DNA of 55,492 nucleotides, taken from NCBI GenBank assembly GCA_964544765.1, contig CAZJDM010000006.1, forward strand, positions 1 through 55,492. The letters are read 5' to 3'. A program made the position numbers and the translations under genes. Positions within the stretch are counted from its first letter, which is position 1. The number at the start of each line of letters is the position of its first letter. Positions 17,582 through 26,687 of the stretch are shown piece by piece. This stretch comes from CAZJDM01 sp964544765 (GTDB taxonomy: Bacteria; Bdellovibrionota_B; Oligoflexia; CAYFLR01). The notes under the pieces are model-generated. The model saw nothing but the letters and a program-made list of their open reading frames with translations. It searched no databases and was not told where the DNA came from.

Positions 17582-18604
17582 TTAAAAGGCAAGTCTCTTT
17601 ACAACCTCAGCTAAACCTAACACTACCCGAGTTAAACGATCATAATCTATATTTTCAGGAACATCATAAAGAGAATGATAATGTGGATAACGATAAAGTG
17701 CCGTATCAGTAATCATTACACCTGGATAACCATTTTCCCAAAAGGCCCAATGATCTGACCAATCTACACCTGGAAGCCAACTGGGAGCAATGACACCCTC
17801 AGAAGGAAATTCCCCAAACTGGCGAAATAAGGAGATAGACCGCTTAAGTAAACTTTTAGAAGAAAAATTCGAAACAAAACCAATAAAGTTCCCTTTATCT
17901 GGATAAAATAAACCTAAAGGAAAGGGATACCTTTGACTGCCTTCCTTATCTGAATAGTAACCAATGGTTTCCAAGGAAAACATAGCCATTATCTGCTCAT
18001 TTTGCTTCTTGGCTTGATTAGAATAAACTAAACTGCCCATTTGCTGGGTCTTAAAAAAGGGAGGCTCTTCATTTACAAAGGCCACAAAATGAACGGTACA
18101 AGGTAATGTTTCAACAGACAACAAACGAGCTAACTCCAAAACAGCGGCAACACCCGTAGCATTATCATTGGCTCCAGGTGATCCAGATACTGAATCATAA
18201 TGTGCCCCAACTACAATAATCTCTTTATCGCGCTCTTGCCCCTTATGAATAGCAACTAAATTTCTAACTTGCTTATTTTCAACCATAAAAGGCTGACTAG
18301 TGACTTTATATCCCAAAGATTCCAAACTAACCTGAATATAACCAGCCGCTTTTTGCAAAGCATCATAGTTCCATACATTTCTTTCACCGATATGCCCTGC
18401 AAGCATATCTACATGACCTTTCAAGCGATCACGAATAACGGGCTCACCACCTGTAAGCGGTAAAACAGGGCCAGCATAAGACTTTCCGGGTATTTTAGAA
18501 AAAAAAGGAGCCATAATTAACACTATCAAAAATATTATCGTACCGTATATTATTAATCTACGCTTTGGAGGAATAAATTTCATCAAAAAAAGAATTAAAT
18601 TCAT
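17582..18604 (-). CDS. M28-family metallopeptidase, membrane anchored
   Basis: A 340-residue zinc aminopeptidase-like enzyme of family M28. A membrane anchor at about 17-35 places the catalytic domain outside the cytoplasmic membrane. The family motifs are in order: His135 in VGAHYDSV, Asp147 in GANDNATG, Glu179-Glu180 in FVNEEPP, the SLETIGYYSD segment, and a late His in RYPHYHSLYDVPE. All zinc ligands therefore seem present. AAAGG lies 8 bases before the ATG. Its substrate cannot be read from the sequence; neighbouring genes deal with glycosylation and peptide cleavage at the envelope. Confidence 0.85.
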   Translation of the reverse strand: MNLILFLMKFIPPKRRLIIYGTIIFLIVLIMAPFFSKIPGKSYAGPVLPLTGGEPVIRDRLKGHVDMLAGHIGERNVWNYDALQKAAGYIQVSLESLGYKVTSQPFMVENKQVRNLVAIHKGQERDKEIIVVGAHYDSVSGSPGANDNATGVAAVLELARLLSVETLPCTVHFVAFVNEEPPFFKTQQMGSLVYSNQAKKQNEQIMAMFSLETIGYYSDKEGSQRYPFPLGLFYPDKGNFIGFVSNFSSKSLLKRSISLFRQFGEFPSEGVIAPSWLPGVDWSDHWAFWENGYPGVMITDTALYRYPHYHSLYDVPENIDYDRLTRVVLGLAEVVKRLAF

Positions 18605-18695
18605 GACTGAACCTTTCTATGGTTTTAGTTCTAAGTTTGGTTTCTGGTTATTTTCTTTATAACTGCTATATATCAAACGATCTACAATAGAAACA

Positions 18696-20327
18696 TTAGT
18701 TGACCCGAAAACCTAATTTACTCAAAAGCTGTTTAGAAGGACGATAATAGATAAAATAACGCGGCCCTATGTACTCAACATTAATACTATCCCCTGGATG
18801 TGAATGCAACCAAAGATATAGCTTTTCTACTTGCTTTCTTTGATTTGATAAACCTACCACAGCCACCGGCTCACCATCTCGAAAAGCTTGATCAACTAAT
18901 TGAGGATAAACAGAAACCCTATCCGATGGATGCACCCATCTAGCAATAATCGACTCTTTACTTAAAAAGTTTATGTTCCACTGAAACATGGGATGTGTGC
19001 AATACACAAATTTTATATTATTTGCTTTTAGTCGATTCAGCAATTGGTTGAGCATTTCGGTTTCTGTTTGTTCTAGTGATTTAGCCCGACCATCATAGGT
19101 TAAACGATGAAATGAAAAGAATGAAAAGTAAGAGAAAGTTGCTAAGGTAAATAAAAGAATCAACAACAAACCCCAACTTAAATGACCATGAGAAAAATTT
19201 AAACGACTATAGGAAAGTGAAGAAAGTGAACACATCTTCTGAGTCGGCATCAATCCAATTGCCATAGATAACAAGCCGGAAACCGGTAAAAGGTAACGAA
19301 AACCAAAATTATTATTATTCATAAAGAGTGTGGTTACAATTACTAATATAATTCCCAAGCAGGAAGCAGTAAAAGCTGAAAATTTTCTTTCTTTGATAAA
19401 GCGATATATGGCAAACGGAACGATTAATATCAAAGTAAAAAAGGACAGTAGAGCCAACCAACTAGTGTAACTACTAATCTTAACAGCTTGACGCAGAAAA
19501 AAAGAACCGCTTAAAGCTGTAATTAAACGTGTTTTAAGCAGAGCCAATGATTTGAGTAATTGAGGATCTTTAAACACCGCCGGTGACCAATACGCCGAAC
19601 GTTCACCCATTCCCGGTAAAAACAAAACAACAATTACTAATAAAATCCCCACCAATATGGCAATATAATCCCAATAGCAATTTTTGCGAGTTAACAATAA
19701 CAACAAAAAAGGGAAAGTCGCGATTAACCATATCGGTTGAGACAGCATCACAATACCTAATAAAATCCCTACTCCAAAGACAATTCGATAATTTAGCCAA
19801 GTTATCCATAACGACTTATAAATTTTCTTAGGTGTTGACCATAAAATGGAAATCAACCAAATAGTCAAGTTGGAAAAAACAAAGGCGGTCATATAGCCAC
19901 CGCGGGCCTTCATAGACCAAGCTGCCCATGATGGAATTATAATCAAAATAAAACCAGTAACTAACGAAGCCGAAGGCCCTTTGAATCTCAACACAGCCAG
20001 GATCAAAAAAAACAATCCCGTCAACCACATAAATAACATGGCCACTTTCAAGGTTAGACCTGAAATACCAAAAAAGGTGAAAAAGATGGCCGCAGTTACC
20101 GATTCAAATATAGCCAGACCATATTTCTGGCCATAAAAATAAATCGATGTTGCTCGTCCATCATAAATGTGTTTAGCCATCAAACCGACAATACTTTCAT
20201 CACCATCAGGCAGTAAATTACCGCCCACCAACTGAGGTAAACGAGCTAAAACAGCTAAAATCATTAATGTCGCAAATAAAACAATATATGACTTTTTACT
20301 TTCTAACATAAATTTACTTTCTGACAT
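18696..20327 (-). CDS. GT39-like membrane glycosyltransferase
   Basis: A polytopic membrane protein of about 543 residues resembling the GT-C glycosyltransferases of the PMT/ArnT (GT39) group, which use lipid-linked sugars on the outer face of the inner membrane. The first periplasmic loop carries the acidic motif DGDES, the expected catalytic site, followed by ten or more hydrophobic segments and a soluble C-terminal domain. Start is uncertain: ATG at 20327 overlaps the stop of the upstream gene, and another ATG lies at 20309. A start at 20387 would overlap the upstream gene by 74 bases. It is paired with a second GT-C enzyme, so both may work on the same glycan. Confidence 0.75.
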   Translation of the reverse strand: MSESKFMLESKKSYIVLFATLMILAVLARLPQLVGGNLLPDGDESIVGLMAKHIYDGRATSIYFYGQKYGLAIFESVTAAIFFTFFGISGLTLKVAMLFMWLTGLFFLILAVLRFKGPSASLVTGFILIIIPSWAAWSMKARGGYMTAFVFSNLTIWLISILWSTPKKIYKSLWITWLNYRIVFGVGILLGIVMLSQPIWLIATFPFLLLLLTRKNCYWDYIAILVGILLVIVVLFLPGMGERSAYWSPAVFKDPQLLKSLALLKTRLITALSGSFFLRQAVKISSYTSWLALLSFFTLILIVPFAIYRFIKERKFSAFTASCLGIILVIVTTLFMNNNNFGFRYLLPVSGLLSMAIGLMPTQKMCSLSSLSYSRLNFSHGHLSWGLLLILLFTLATFSYFSFFSFHRLTYDGRAKSLEQTETEMLNQLLNRLKANNIKFVYCTHPMFQWNINFLSKESIIARWVHPSDRVSVYPQLVDQAFRDGEPVAVVGLSNQRKQVEKLYLWLHSHPGDSINVEYIGPRYFIYYRPSKQLLSKLGFRVN

Positions 20328-21879
20328 AAACGTACCAGGACCAGCCAGACAGGCCATTACCATACAGAAAAGACTTTTTCTTCTCAAACAAATGTTTTCT
20401 AATCAATATTCTCTTAGCCATTACGGGGTTACCAAATTTATGTTTTAAATAAAACATGGGTATTTTTTTTCGTATATTAACATATTTTATCCTATGACCA
20501 CCTTCGATCCGGCGCTTAAAATACTCAACTACCGTCTTATTGCGAAAGTTGTGATCACTGCCAACTGTAATATAATAATGACCTTGCTCTCGCTTAGACT
20601 CTTGTTTCTGCTCTTGTTTCTGCTCTTGTTTCTGCTCTTGCTTATGCTCTTGCTTATGCTCTTGCTTATGCTCTTGATTGAGATCTTGACCACGATAACT
20701 ATCTGTCTCATTAATCATATATTCCAAAGCTTTTTTATATTGTCCTCGACCATGAATCATAAGTGCTTCTAACCTGGGAATTTGTACCAAAATAAAACCG
20801 ACCCATAGAACAACAAATAATTCTTTCAGTGCCCAGCTTCTGTGGTTCCACATCCAAACAAATATTTCAGCCAAAATAAACAAAAAGAATAATTCACATA
20901 TCAAAAAATAACGGACAAATAAAAACGTTGAGGGCCTGAACCATTGCACCAAAATAGGAGATAAAACAGAAGTAACTATTAGCCAAATCCACCATGAATC
21001 CCGCTTGCGGATCATAATAACCAGACCCATTATCAGAATTAATCCGATTAATAAGGGTACGAGTTTGATAATGGGCGATCCAACCGGAATGCCAAAGGTA
21101 AAAAGAAAGGTTTTCTTCAAAATATAATCAAAAGAATATTTAGGACCTCCACCAATTTTCATCCCATCAATAAAAACAGTATAAACCAAATATAGAGAAA
21201 TAAGAGGAATAATATGCAACTCAAACCACCGATATATTTTAATCCTCCAATTAATCCTCTGATTAATAATCTGATAGGATGTCCAAACAAAGAAACCAGT
21301 ATACACGTGAACAAAGGTCAAATGAGATAAAAATCCCAAAAATATAGTGATCCAAATCCCAAGTATTAGCCATCTGGACCAGTTATCCTTTTGCGTCAAA
21401 TCTTGGGCTAAATTTTGAGTTGAATCTTGTGTTAACTTTTGGCAAAGCAATAGTAATAACATACCAAAACCAATTACAATACCGTACCCTCTGGCTTCTG
21501 AAGAATATAATACCAAGGGGTAAGAAAATCCTACCATGGCTAATAAAGTTAAAGCATGAACCCTACTTTTAGCCAGTCCGAAGATAAAAGCTATAATGAC
21601 AGCGCCAAATCCACCCACCAAAGCCGGTATACGGTACCACTGACCATAATATTGATCCCCTAAAACGTACATAAACATAGAGTTAAGTATATGATTGTTA
21701 TCATGCCGAATATGAGTCAAAACTTGGTAAAAATGATTGACCTTCTTAATTAAGTTAAAGGACCAAATTTCATCCAACCATAAATCACTACCTATAGGTA
21801 CAATTCTGATGATAAAAGCGCACAATAATAAAAGTATGGTACTAAAAAGAAAAGAAAACTTAGGTAATGTCTTCATCAT
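20314..21879 (-). CDS. GT39-like membrane glycosyltransferase
   Basis: About 521 residues, a second GT-C type glycosyltransferase. The first loop holds DLWLDEIWS, the aspartate/glutamate motif of this group. Roughly ten hydrophobic segments follow, then a C-terminal soluble part with a Gln/Glu/His/Lys repeat (HKQE and QKQE units) encoded by a 12-base tandem array. I chose the ATG at 21879 because it overlaps the stop of the M14 carboxypeptidase gene as ATGA, a usual coupling signal; a start at 21936 would lie deep in that gene. It probably transfers a sugar from an undecaprenyl-type donor to an unknown envelope acceptor. Confidence 0.78.
   Translation of the reverse strand: MMKTLPKFSFLFSTILLLLCAFIIRIVPIGSDLWLDEIWSFNLIKKVNHFYQVLTHIRHDNNHILNSMFMYVLGDQYYGQWYRIPALVGGFGAVIIAFIFGLAKSRVHALTLLAMVGFSYPLVLYSSEARGYGIVIGFGMLLLLLCQKLTQDSTQNLAQDLTQKDNWSRWLILGIWITIFLGFLSHLTFVHVYTGFFVWTSYQIINQRINWRIKIYRWFELHIIPLISLYLVYTVFIDGMKIGGGPKYSFDYILKKTFLFTFGIPVGSPIIKLVPLLIGLILIMGLVIMIRKRDSWWIWLIVTSVLSPILVQWFRPSTFLFVRYFLICELFFLFILAEIFVWMWNHRSWALKELFVVLWVGFILVQIPRLEALMIHGRGQYKKALEYMINETDSYRGQDLNQEHKQEHKQEHKQEQKQEQKQEQKQESKREQGHYYITVGSDHNFRNKTVVEYFKRRIEGGHRIKYVNIRKKIPMFYLKHKFGNPVMAKRILIRKHLFEKKKSFLYGNGLSGWSWYVYVRK
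20599..20682. repeat. Seven 12-base tandem units in a glycosyltransferase gene
   Basis: Three copies of CTCTTGTTTCTG, three of CTCTTGCTTATG and one diverged unit run without gaps. They encode QEQK and QEHK repeats in the soluble tail of the enzyme. Two homogeneous blocks suggest recent expansion. The unit is a multiple of three, so frame is kept. Confidence 0.85.
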
Positions 21880-22829
21880 GGAGTGCGTATACGGTATTGA
21901 ATGGCTGCTACAATAGCTTCTCTCATTCTTCCCCAATAACTATGAGCCTTGTGGGCCCCAGAAGTTGGCAATTCTAATGTATAAGTAGGAATATTTCTTT
22001 CATTTGCAGCATAATTACCTAAGGAACCTGGATAAAATCTAAAGTTGATTAAGGGATAATTATCACTTTTTCTACTCATTACTAAAGCGACATCACGGCT
22101 TCTATTAAACAAACTAAGAAAACTATATCCATCAGGCTCATCACCAGTAATTATATTATTAGGAGTATCAATGTCCAGCCAACCATACGGTGAATGAACC
22201 GATATAATCTTTTCGGGTTTATATCTACTTATTAGCATCATCTGAAACTGAGTTTCTATTTCACTTCCACCTACTTTACCAGGATATTTTCTTTTAGTGG
22301 ATCCATATTTATTTCTCCATTGCCTTAAAGCTTTTTTAGCAAAATCTTTAGTAGGAAAATTTCTATTAACATCAACACCGCGACCATTTTGCCTGGTAGT
22401 TGGATTGGCAAAAAAACCGTCAGGATTTACAAGGGGAGCAATAACAACTCTAGCTTGCTTGTAATCTTGAGGATTATCAAACAACATATCACGTACTAGA
22501 TGGATACATTGATAAATTGACGGCAGTTCATCACCATGAACCCCACACAGTACCAGAGTAGTTGTTTTAACTGGCTTTCTATCAATAATTTTATAAAATA
22601 AAGGATTACCCTTACCCGTAATATATTTTTCTTCCCAGGTCCAAGTATTAGGGTTACACACTATCCGGCCCCAATAATATTCCTTAATTCGTTGATTTAT
22701 TTTAGCACAGAATTTGGTTTTGACCGCAGTGTTCTTTCTTTTGTTATACTTATAATTTACCCGAGCAGAAACTTCCCCCGCAAACCCTATTACTAAACCA
22801 AGAACAATAATGTTAAACCAACACCGCAC
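21876..22829 (-). CDS. M14-family zinc carboxypeptidase, exported
   Basis: A 317-residue metallocarboxypeptidase with a signal peptide (about 1-22). Zinc ligands and catalytic residues of family M14 are visible: His98 and Glu101 in GVHGDE, the NPDG segment, Arg155 region in GVDVNRNFP, His212 in SVHSPYG, and the catalytic Glu in TLELPTSG near the end. The size and HGDE spacing resemble MpaA-like enzymes that trim murein peptides, but the substrate is inference. Start is GTG with GGA 6 bases upstream. It heads a coupled unit with the two glycosyltransferases and follows the VGNP lipoprotein gene. Confidence 0.85.
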   Translation of the reverse strand: MRCWFNIIVLGLVIGFAGEVSARVNYKYNKRKNTAVKTKFCAKINQRIKEYYWGRIVCNPNTWTWEEKYITGKGNPLFYKIIDRKPVKTTTLVLCGVHGDELPSIYQCIHLVRDMLFDNPQDYKQARVVIAPLVNPDGFFANPTTRQNGRGVDVNRNFPTKDFAKKALRQWRNKYGSTKRKYPGKVGGSEIETQFQMMLISRYKPEKIISVHSPYGWLDIDTPNNIITGDEPDGYSFLSLFNRSRDVALVMSRKSDNYPLINFRFYPGSLGNYAANERNIPTYTLELPTSGAHKAHSYWGRMREAIVAAIQYRIRTP

Positions 22830-22910
22830 TATTTTTCCAAAAGTATAAAATTTACAGCTACCTAGTAATATCTAGATTAGTTGATTCTAAGTTTAATTGC
22901 AAAGGAAAAT

Positions 22911-23762
22911 TTAATCTCCTTTATTAAATTCAATACTATCAATAAAATTAAGATATACTTTATTAGCAATTTCACTATTTGTATTATTTGTTAGAGACAC
23001 AGTCCCATCGCTATTATAATCTATACCTGAATAATCTATTCCCTCAAACCAAGAATCTAAATCACTATCAACTAAAAATAAAGATAAATTGGTTTCAACT
23101 TGAGATGATAGCTGTTTAATAATTGATAAACTTGAAAGATAGTCCATTTCACCATTAATTTTCTCTCCATCATCACCAAATAAAACAAATTTCATCTTCA
23201 ATCGTAATGGCTTTTGATTATTTGAACCAGGGGAAAGTCTTAATTCCTTAAAATAGGGTTCTCCTTTTAATCTTTTCAATTGTAAAGCAGGAGAAATATC
23301 TCTATCAACCCAATCAATAATCAAACTCTCTGATTCTTCCATTGTTTGCATCACTACTTTTCCCTTTTGAACAAACAATATCTTATATAATGATAATGTG
23401 GCCTGTGAAATTAAAACACTGTATGTCACTCCACCTTTTTCAGTATCACTACCTCCAACCGCTGTATCACCAGTAGCAGCGCTTCCAGCTGACGATGAAT
23501 AACTGACACTTTTACTAGCAAATTGCAAATCAGGTCCCGTTTCGGTATAAGCACTTCTAACCTCCTGTTCAACCTGTTCTGAATAACCAACTTGTCTATC
23601 ATATAAAGATTCGGATTTGGAGGGAGTGCTTGAATCAGTTGATTTCTTAGATTGATTTTCCTGTTCATCATCATTAGGATTACCGACATTTGTGCTGGTA
23701 CCACATGCATGAAGAAATATTAAAAATAATATTATTAGACAATGAAAGATTTTTTGATACAT
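22911..23762 (-). CDS. Lipoprotein with GTSTNVGNP N-terminus
   Basis: A 283-residue lipoprotein; lipobox FLHAC gives Cys20, and Gly follows at +2. The mature protein begins GTSTNVGNP, a short tail motif I associate with lipoproteins in Bdellovibrio- and Myxococcus-like genomes. A Ser/Asp/Glu-rich linker comes next (about 30-110). The rest is beta-rich with no known catalytic motif. It lies 62 bases after the TIGR02147-type regulator on the same strand. Function unknown; a surface or periplasmic product controlled by that regulator is likely. Confidence 0.72.
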   Translation of the reverse strand: MYQKIFHCLIILFLIFLHACGTSTNVGNPNDDEQENQSKKSTDSSTPSKSESLYDRQVGYSEQVEQEVRSAYTETGPDLQFASKSVSYSSSAGSAATGDTAVGGSDTEKGGVTYSVLISQATLSLYKILFVQKGKVVMQTMEESESLIIDWVDRDISPALQLKRLKGEPYFKELRLSPGSNNQKPLRLKMKFVLFGDDGEKINGEMDYLSSLSIIKQLSSQVETNLSLFLVDSDLDSWFEGIDYSGIDYNSDGTVSLTNNTNSEIANKVYLNFIDSIEFNKGD

Positions 23763-23824
23763 ATTGCTTTTACCTGTCCCCTTATATCTTTAACATAACA
23801 AAACAATGGTACTATAGTTTTTTA

Positions 23825-24712
23825 CTATTCAGGTTCCTTATCTTCTTTAATTATTGTTAAAGGAAACCATTGCATATTCAACTGAAATACTTCGGTACCA
23901 TCACCCGATTGTTCAATCAATTCTTGAATGTAAGTTCTAAAATCCTGCATTTCTTTTTTAATTTTTCTCGCTGTAGTTAGATCAACTCCCATAGTTATGG
24001 AACTTATATCCCTATTTTTACTTTTACATATATCTATTGATTGAGAGGCCAGTTCTAACATTTCCTTGTGGTAGGTAACTACGCATTCTGACCCAATTTC
24101 TTTAGGTGTAGAGATCGATTTTGATGTAACCCTCAATTTACCATCAACATTTCTATTAATTAATCCTAAATCCTCTAATGTTTTAAGAGCCTCTTTGACT
24201 TGTATTTTGGTGATAGACTTATTTAATCTGTCTACTATCCAATCCAGATCTTCCTTGAAATCTTTCAATTCAACCATCTCACGAATTACTGGGTAATACC
24301 AATGACTAAAATAAGCATATTGCTTCTTCTGCAGACGTCTAGCCCCAGGCTTACCACCCTTTCTCACCACTTCCTTAACCAGTTTATTACGTTCAGCGCC
24401 CGGTTTTTTATTTAAAATATCAACCATATTGGAAAAATGTAGCTTTTCTTTTTCACTAAACTTCAATATAGAGGAGATTTGTTCTACTTTTTTAGAGCTA
24501 AGTTTCCTTTTTTCTGTGACGATTAAATGTAAATAATTACTACGCTGGAATCCTAGATCATTTGAAAACTGTCGATATGAATATTGTTGATTTTGGGATT
24601 TAACACTATGATACAAATCACGAAAATAATTGACATAATTACGATAGTGCAGTATTTGTATTTTTTTAAGTGCTTTTTCTAATTGTTCCATAATACTATC
24701 TACATTAAACAT
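23825..24712 (-). CDS. TIGR02147-family regulator
   Basis: About 296 residues. The N-terminal region (HYRNYVNYFRDLYHSVK, then YSYRQFSNDLGFQRSNYLHL) and the C-terminal ending (TEVFQLNMQWFPLT) are the marks of TIGR02147 proteins. These are thought to be DNA-binding regulators because of a helix-turn-helix-like N-terminus. Start is uncertain: AGGAGG ends only 1 base before the ATG at 24712, and the next ATG is at 24691; a more upstream ATG at 24793 has no binding site and adds a hydrophobic stretch unlike the family. The family is known mainly from Fibrobacter and Bdellovibrio relatives, where it often accompanies secreted lipoproteins, as here. Confidence 0.78.
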   Translation of the reverse strand: MFNVDSIMEQLEKALKKIQILHYRNYVNYFRDLYHSVKSQNQQYSYRQFSNDLGFQRSNYLHLIVTEKRKLSSKKVEQISSILKFSEKEKLHFSNMVDILNKKPGAERNKLVKEVVRKGGKPGARRLQKKQYAYFSHWYYPVIREMVELKDFKEDLDWIVDRLNKSITKIQVKEALKTLEDLGLINRNVDGKLRVTSKSISTPKEIGSECVVTYHKEMLELASQSIDICKSKNRDISSITMGVDLTTARKIKKEMQDFRTYIQELIEQSGDGTEVFQLNMQWFPLTIIKEDKEPE

Positions 24713-24854
24713 GCCTCCTAAGGCAATTATAACATAAACAACCGCTTGATTCAATAAATCCCAGCGTTTTTGTATATTACCAACACATAACATTATGTTT
24801 TAAAAGAATTAAAATAAATAGATAATATATAAATAAAAAATGCTGTATACTTAA

Positions 24855-26378
24855 TTAGGCTTGTATTGTATGATAAGTTGCTAAAGCTTTAGTAATTTCT
24901 TCAGCGCCAAAAGGCTTTCTGAGAACTTCCTTGATACCAAATGACTTACTGGCATTATCAGAAATATAGTAGGCGGTCATTAGAACTACCGGAATATCGG
25001 AGTTAATATCCCTTATATACTGGGTCAATTCAAAACCATCCATTTCTGGCAATTGCATATCAGTAAATACCATAGTTACAGAAAATTTTCGAAACAATTT
25101 CAACCCTTCGACCCCGTTATAGGCCACTAATACCTGATACCCCATTTCCGAAAGGACCTCTTTAAAAATATCACAAATACCTTCATTATCATCAACCACT
25201 AGGATATATTTCTTATTTTGATTATGACTATCATATAGGTACTTATTCTGAGCATGAAACTTATTATCACCAAATTCAACCAAACCTGGAAGAACCACAT
25301 GAAAAGTGGTTCCTTTGCCTTCAGTTGATTCAACCCAAATATTCCCTTTGTGCAAAGTACAAATTTCCTTACATATGGCTAACCCCAGCCCATTACCTGT
25401 ATGGTAACCACCAGGAACCCGTCCATATTTATCAAAAATTGTATCTAATTGATCATTAGGAATTCCAATTCCTGAATCTACAATGGATATTTTTATCAAA
25501 TCTTTCTCGTCAGTCACTTTTTTACTCAAAGTATGACTAACATTAACCCTAATTTCTCCTCCCTTGGATGAAAATTTGACCGCGTTTTCCAGTAAGTTCA
25601 TTACTACCCTTGATAATTTCAGGTAATCCGCTTCAATAATGTAGTCCTGCTTACATTGGATATTTAAATTTATATTTTTGGATTTTAAATCGCTGTCAAT
25701 ATTTTCGACGCAAGAATAAATCATTTGTCCTACATCAAACTTTTCTAATTTAAATTCCGGTTTCTTCTTTATATTCCTTAAATCTAATATATCCTGGATT
25801 AAACGAATAGAATAGTCGGCTTGTTTATATGATCTTTGAATGAATTCGCGGGCTTCTCCAGAAACACCCTTAACTAGATCGGTTAATAACAATTTTAAAC
25901 TGGTTTTAATAACTCCAATTGGGCTCTTTAAATCATGTGATACTATAGAAAGTAATTCTTCACGCGTATCCAGCAAGTTATACACGTCTTTACGCAATAA
26001 AGATACTTTTACAATATTTTTAATCTTCTCGATAAATAGATCTTTATTTATGGTATTGACAACATAGTCATCAGCACCTGCTTTTAATCCTTTGATAGCG
26101 GTTTGCTCATCTTCATTCTCGGTAACCATCATTATAGGTACATTCTTAAGAATTTCTTCATTCTTGATTGTTTTACAAATGTCTGTATTTCTGGACTCAG
26201 AAAGGCCAAAATCCACTATAATACAATCAGGAGATTTTTCTCGAGCTAGGGCTAATCCAGCTTCCTTATTGTCAACACAATAGCAAATATATCCGTGATC
26301 CTTTAAAAGTTTCTTTATGTTTCTACAGTTATTCTGACCACTATCGATTACTAGCACTACAGGAACATTTGCTAACAT
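24855..26378 (-). CDS. Hybrid histidine kinase, REC-HisKA-HATPase-REC
   Basis: A 507-residue cytoplasmic kinase. The first receiver (1-125) has its Asp56 in CIIVDFG, but its acidic pair is reduced to IDSG and the usual Lys of the TKP motif is missing (YVVNTIN), so it is probably degenerate. The kinase core has phospho-acceptor His148 in LSIVSHDLKSP, N box LENAVKF, G1 DSGIGIP and G2 GNGLGL. The C-terminal receiver (about 390-507) is intact: VVDDN, FTDMQLPEMDG, LRKPF. The arrangement suggests an internal phosphorelay without a separate output domain. It is divergent from the large lipoprotein gene at 26688. Confidence 0.88.
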   Translation of the reverse strand: MLANVPVVLVIDSGQNNCRNIKKLLKDHGYICYCVDNKEAGLALAREKSPDCIIVDFGLSESRNTDICKTIKNEEILKNVPIMMVTENEDEQTAIKGLKAGADDYVVNTINKDLFIEKIKNIVKVSLLRKDVYNLLDTREELLSIVSHDLKSPIGVIKTSLKLLLTDLVKGVSGEAREFIQRSYKQADYSIRLIQDILDLRNIKKKPEFKLEKFDVGQMIYSCVENIDSDLKSKNINLNIQCKQDYIIEADYLKLSRVVMNLLENAVKFSSKGGEIRVNVSHTLSKKVTDEKDLIKISIVDSGIGIPNDQLDTIFDKYGRVPGGYHTGNGLGLAICKEICTLHKGNIWVESTEGKGTTFHVVLPGLVEFGDNKFHAQNKYLYDSHNQNKKYILVVDDNEGICDIFKEVLSEMGYQVLVAYNGVEGLKLFRKFSVTMVFTDMQLPEMDGFELTQYIRDINSDIPVVLMTAYYISDNASKSFGIKEVLRKPFGAEEITKALATYHTIQA

Positions 26379-26687
26379 TTTATTAATTCCGTATTATAAT
26401 TTACTGACAAATAGTTACTTTTAGAAAATATTTTTACTTTCCGTAAAGTTAATCGCTTTTTAGAAAGTATCACTTAAATATTATGTGATTAATAAAAACA
26501 ATATTTTTACCCAGCTTTTTACACGTCTTAGCATCCCAATTAAACCAAATAAAACCATAAGTCAATTTTTTTTTGTATAAATAAAGTCAAATTAAATTTA
26601 CTTAGAGATCTCTATCGCATAAAATTTTATCAAACAATTAAATCAAATATTAATAAATATTTATTATTGAATACCCAAGGAGAATTT
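26379..26687. other. Intergenic gap, divergent promoters presumed
   Basis: A 309-base AT-rich gap between the divergent hybrid kinase and large lipoprotein genes. I see a weak inverted repeat ACTTTCCGTAAAGT and two AAGTCAA copies, but no promoter hexamers good enough to annotate and no small gene. Confidence 0.4.

Noticed and set aside
20494..20772. Leu-rich plus-strand frame opposite a glycosyltransferase
   Set aside because: It is the antisense reading of the Gln/Glu/Lys repeats and has no start signals.
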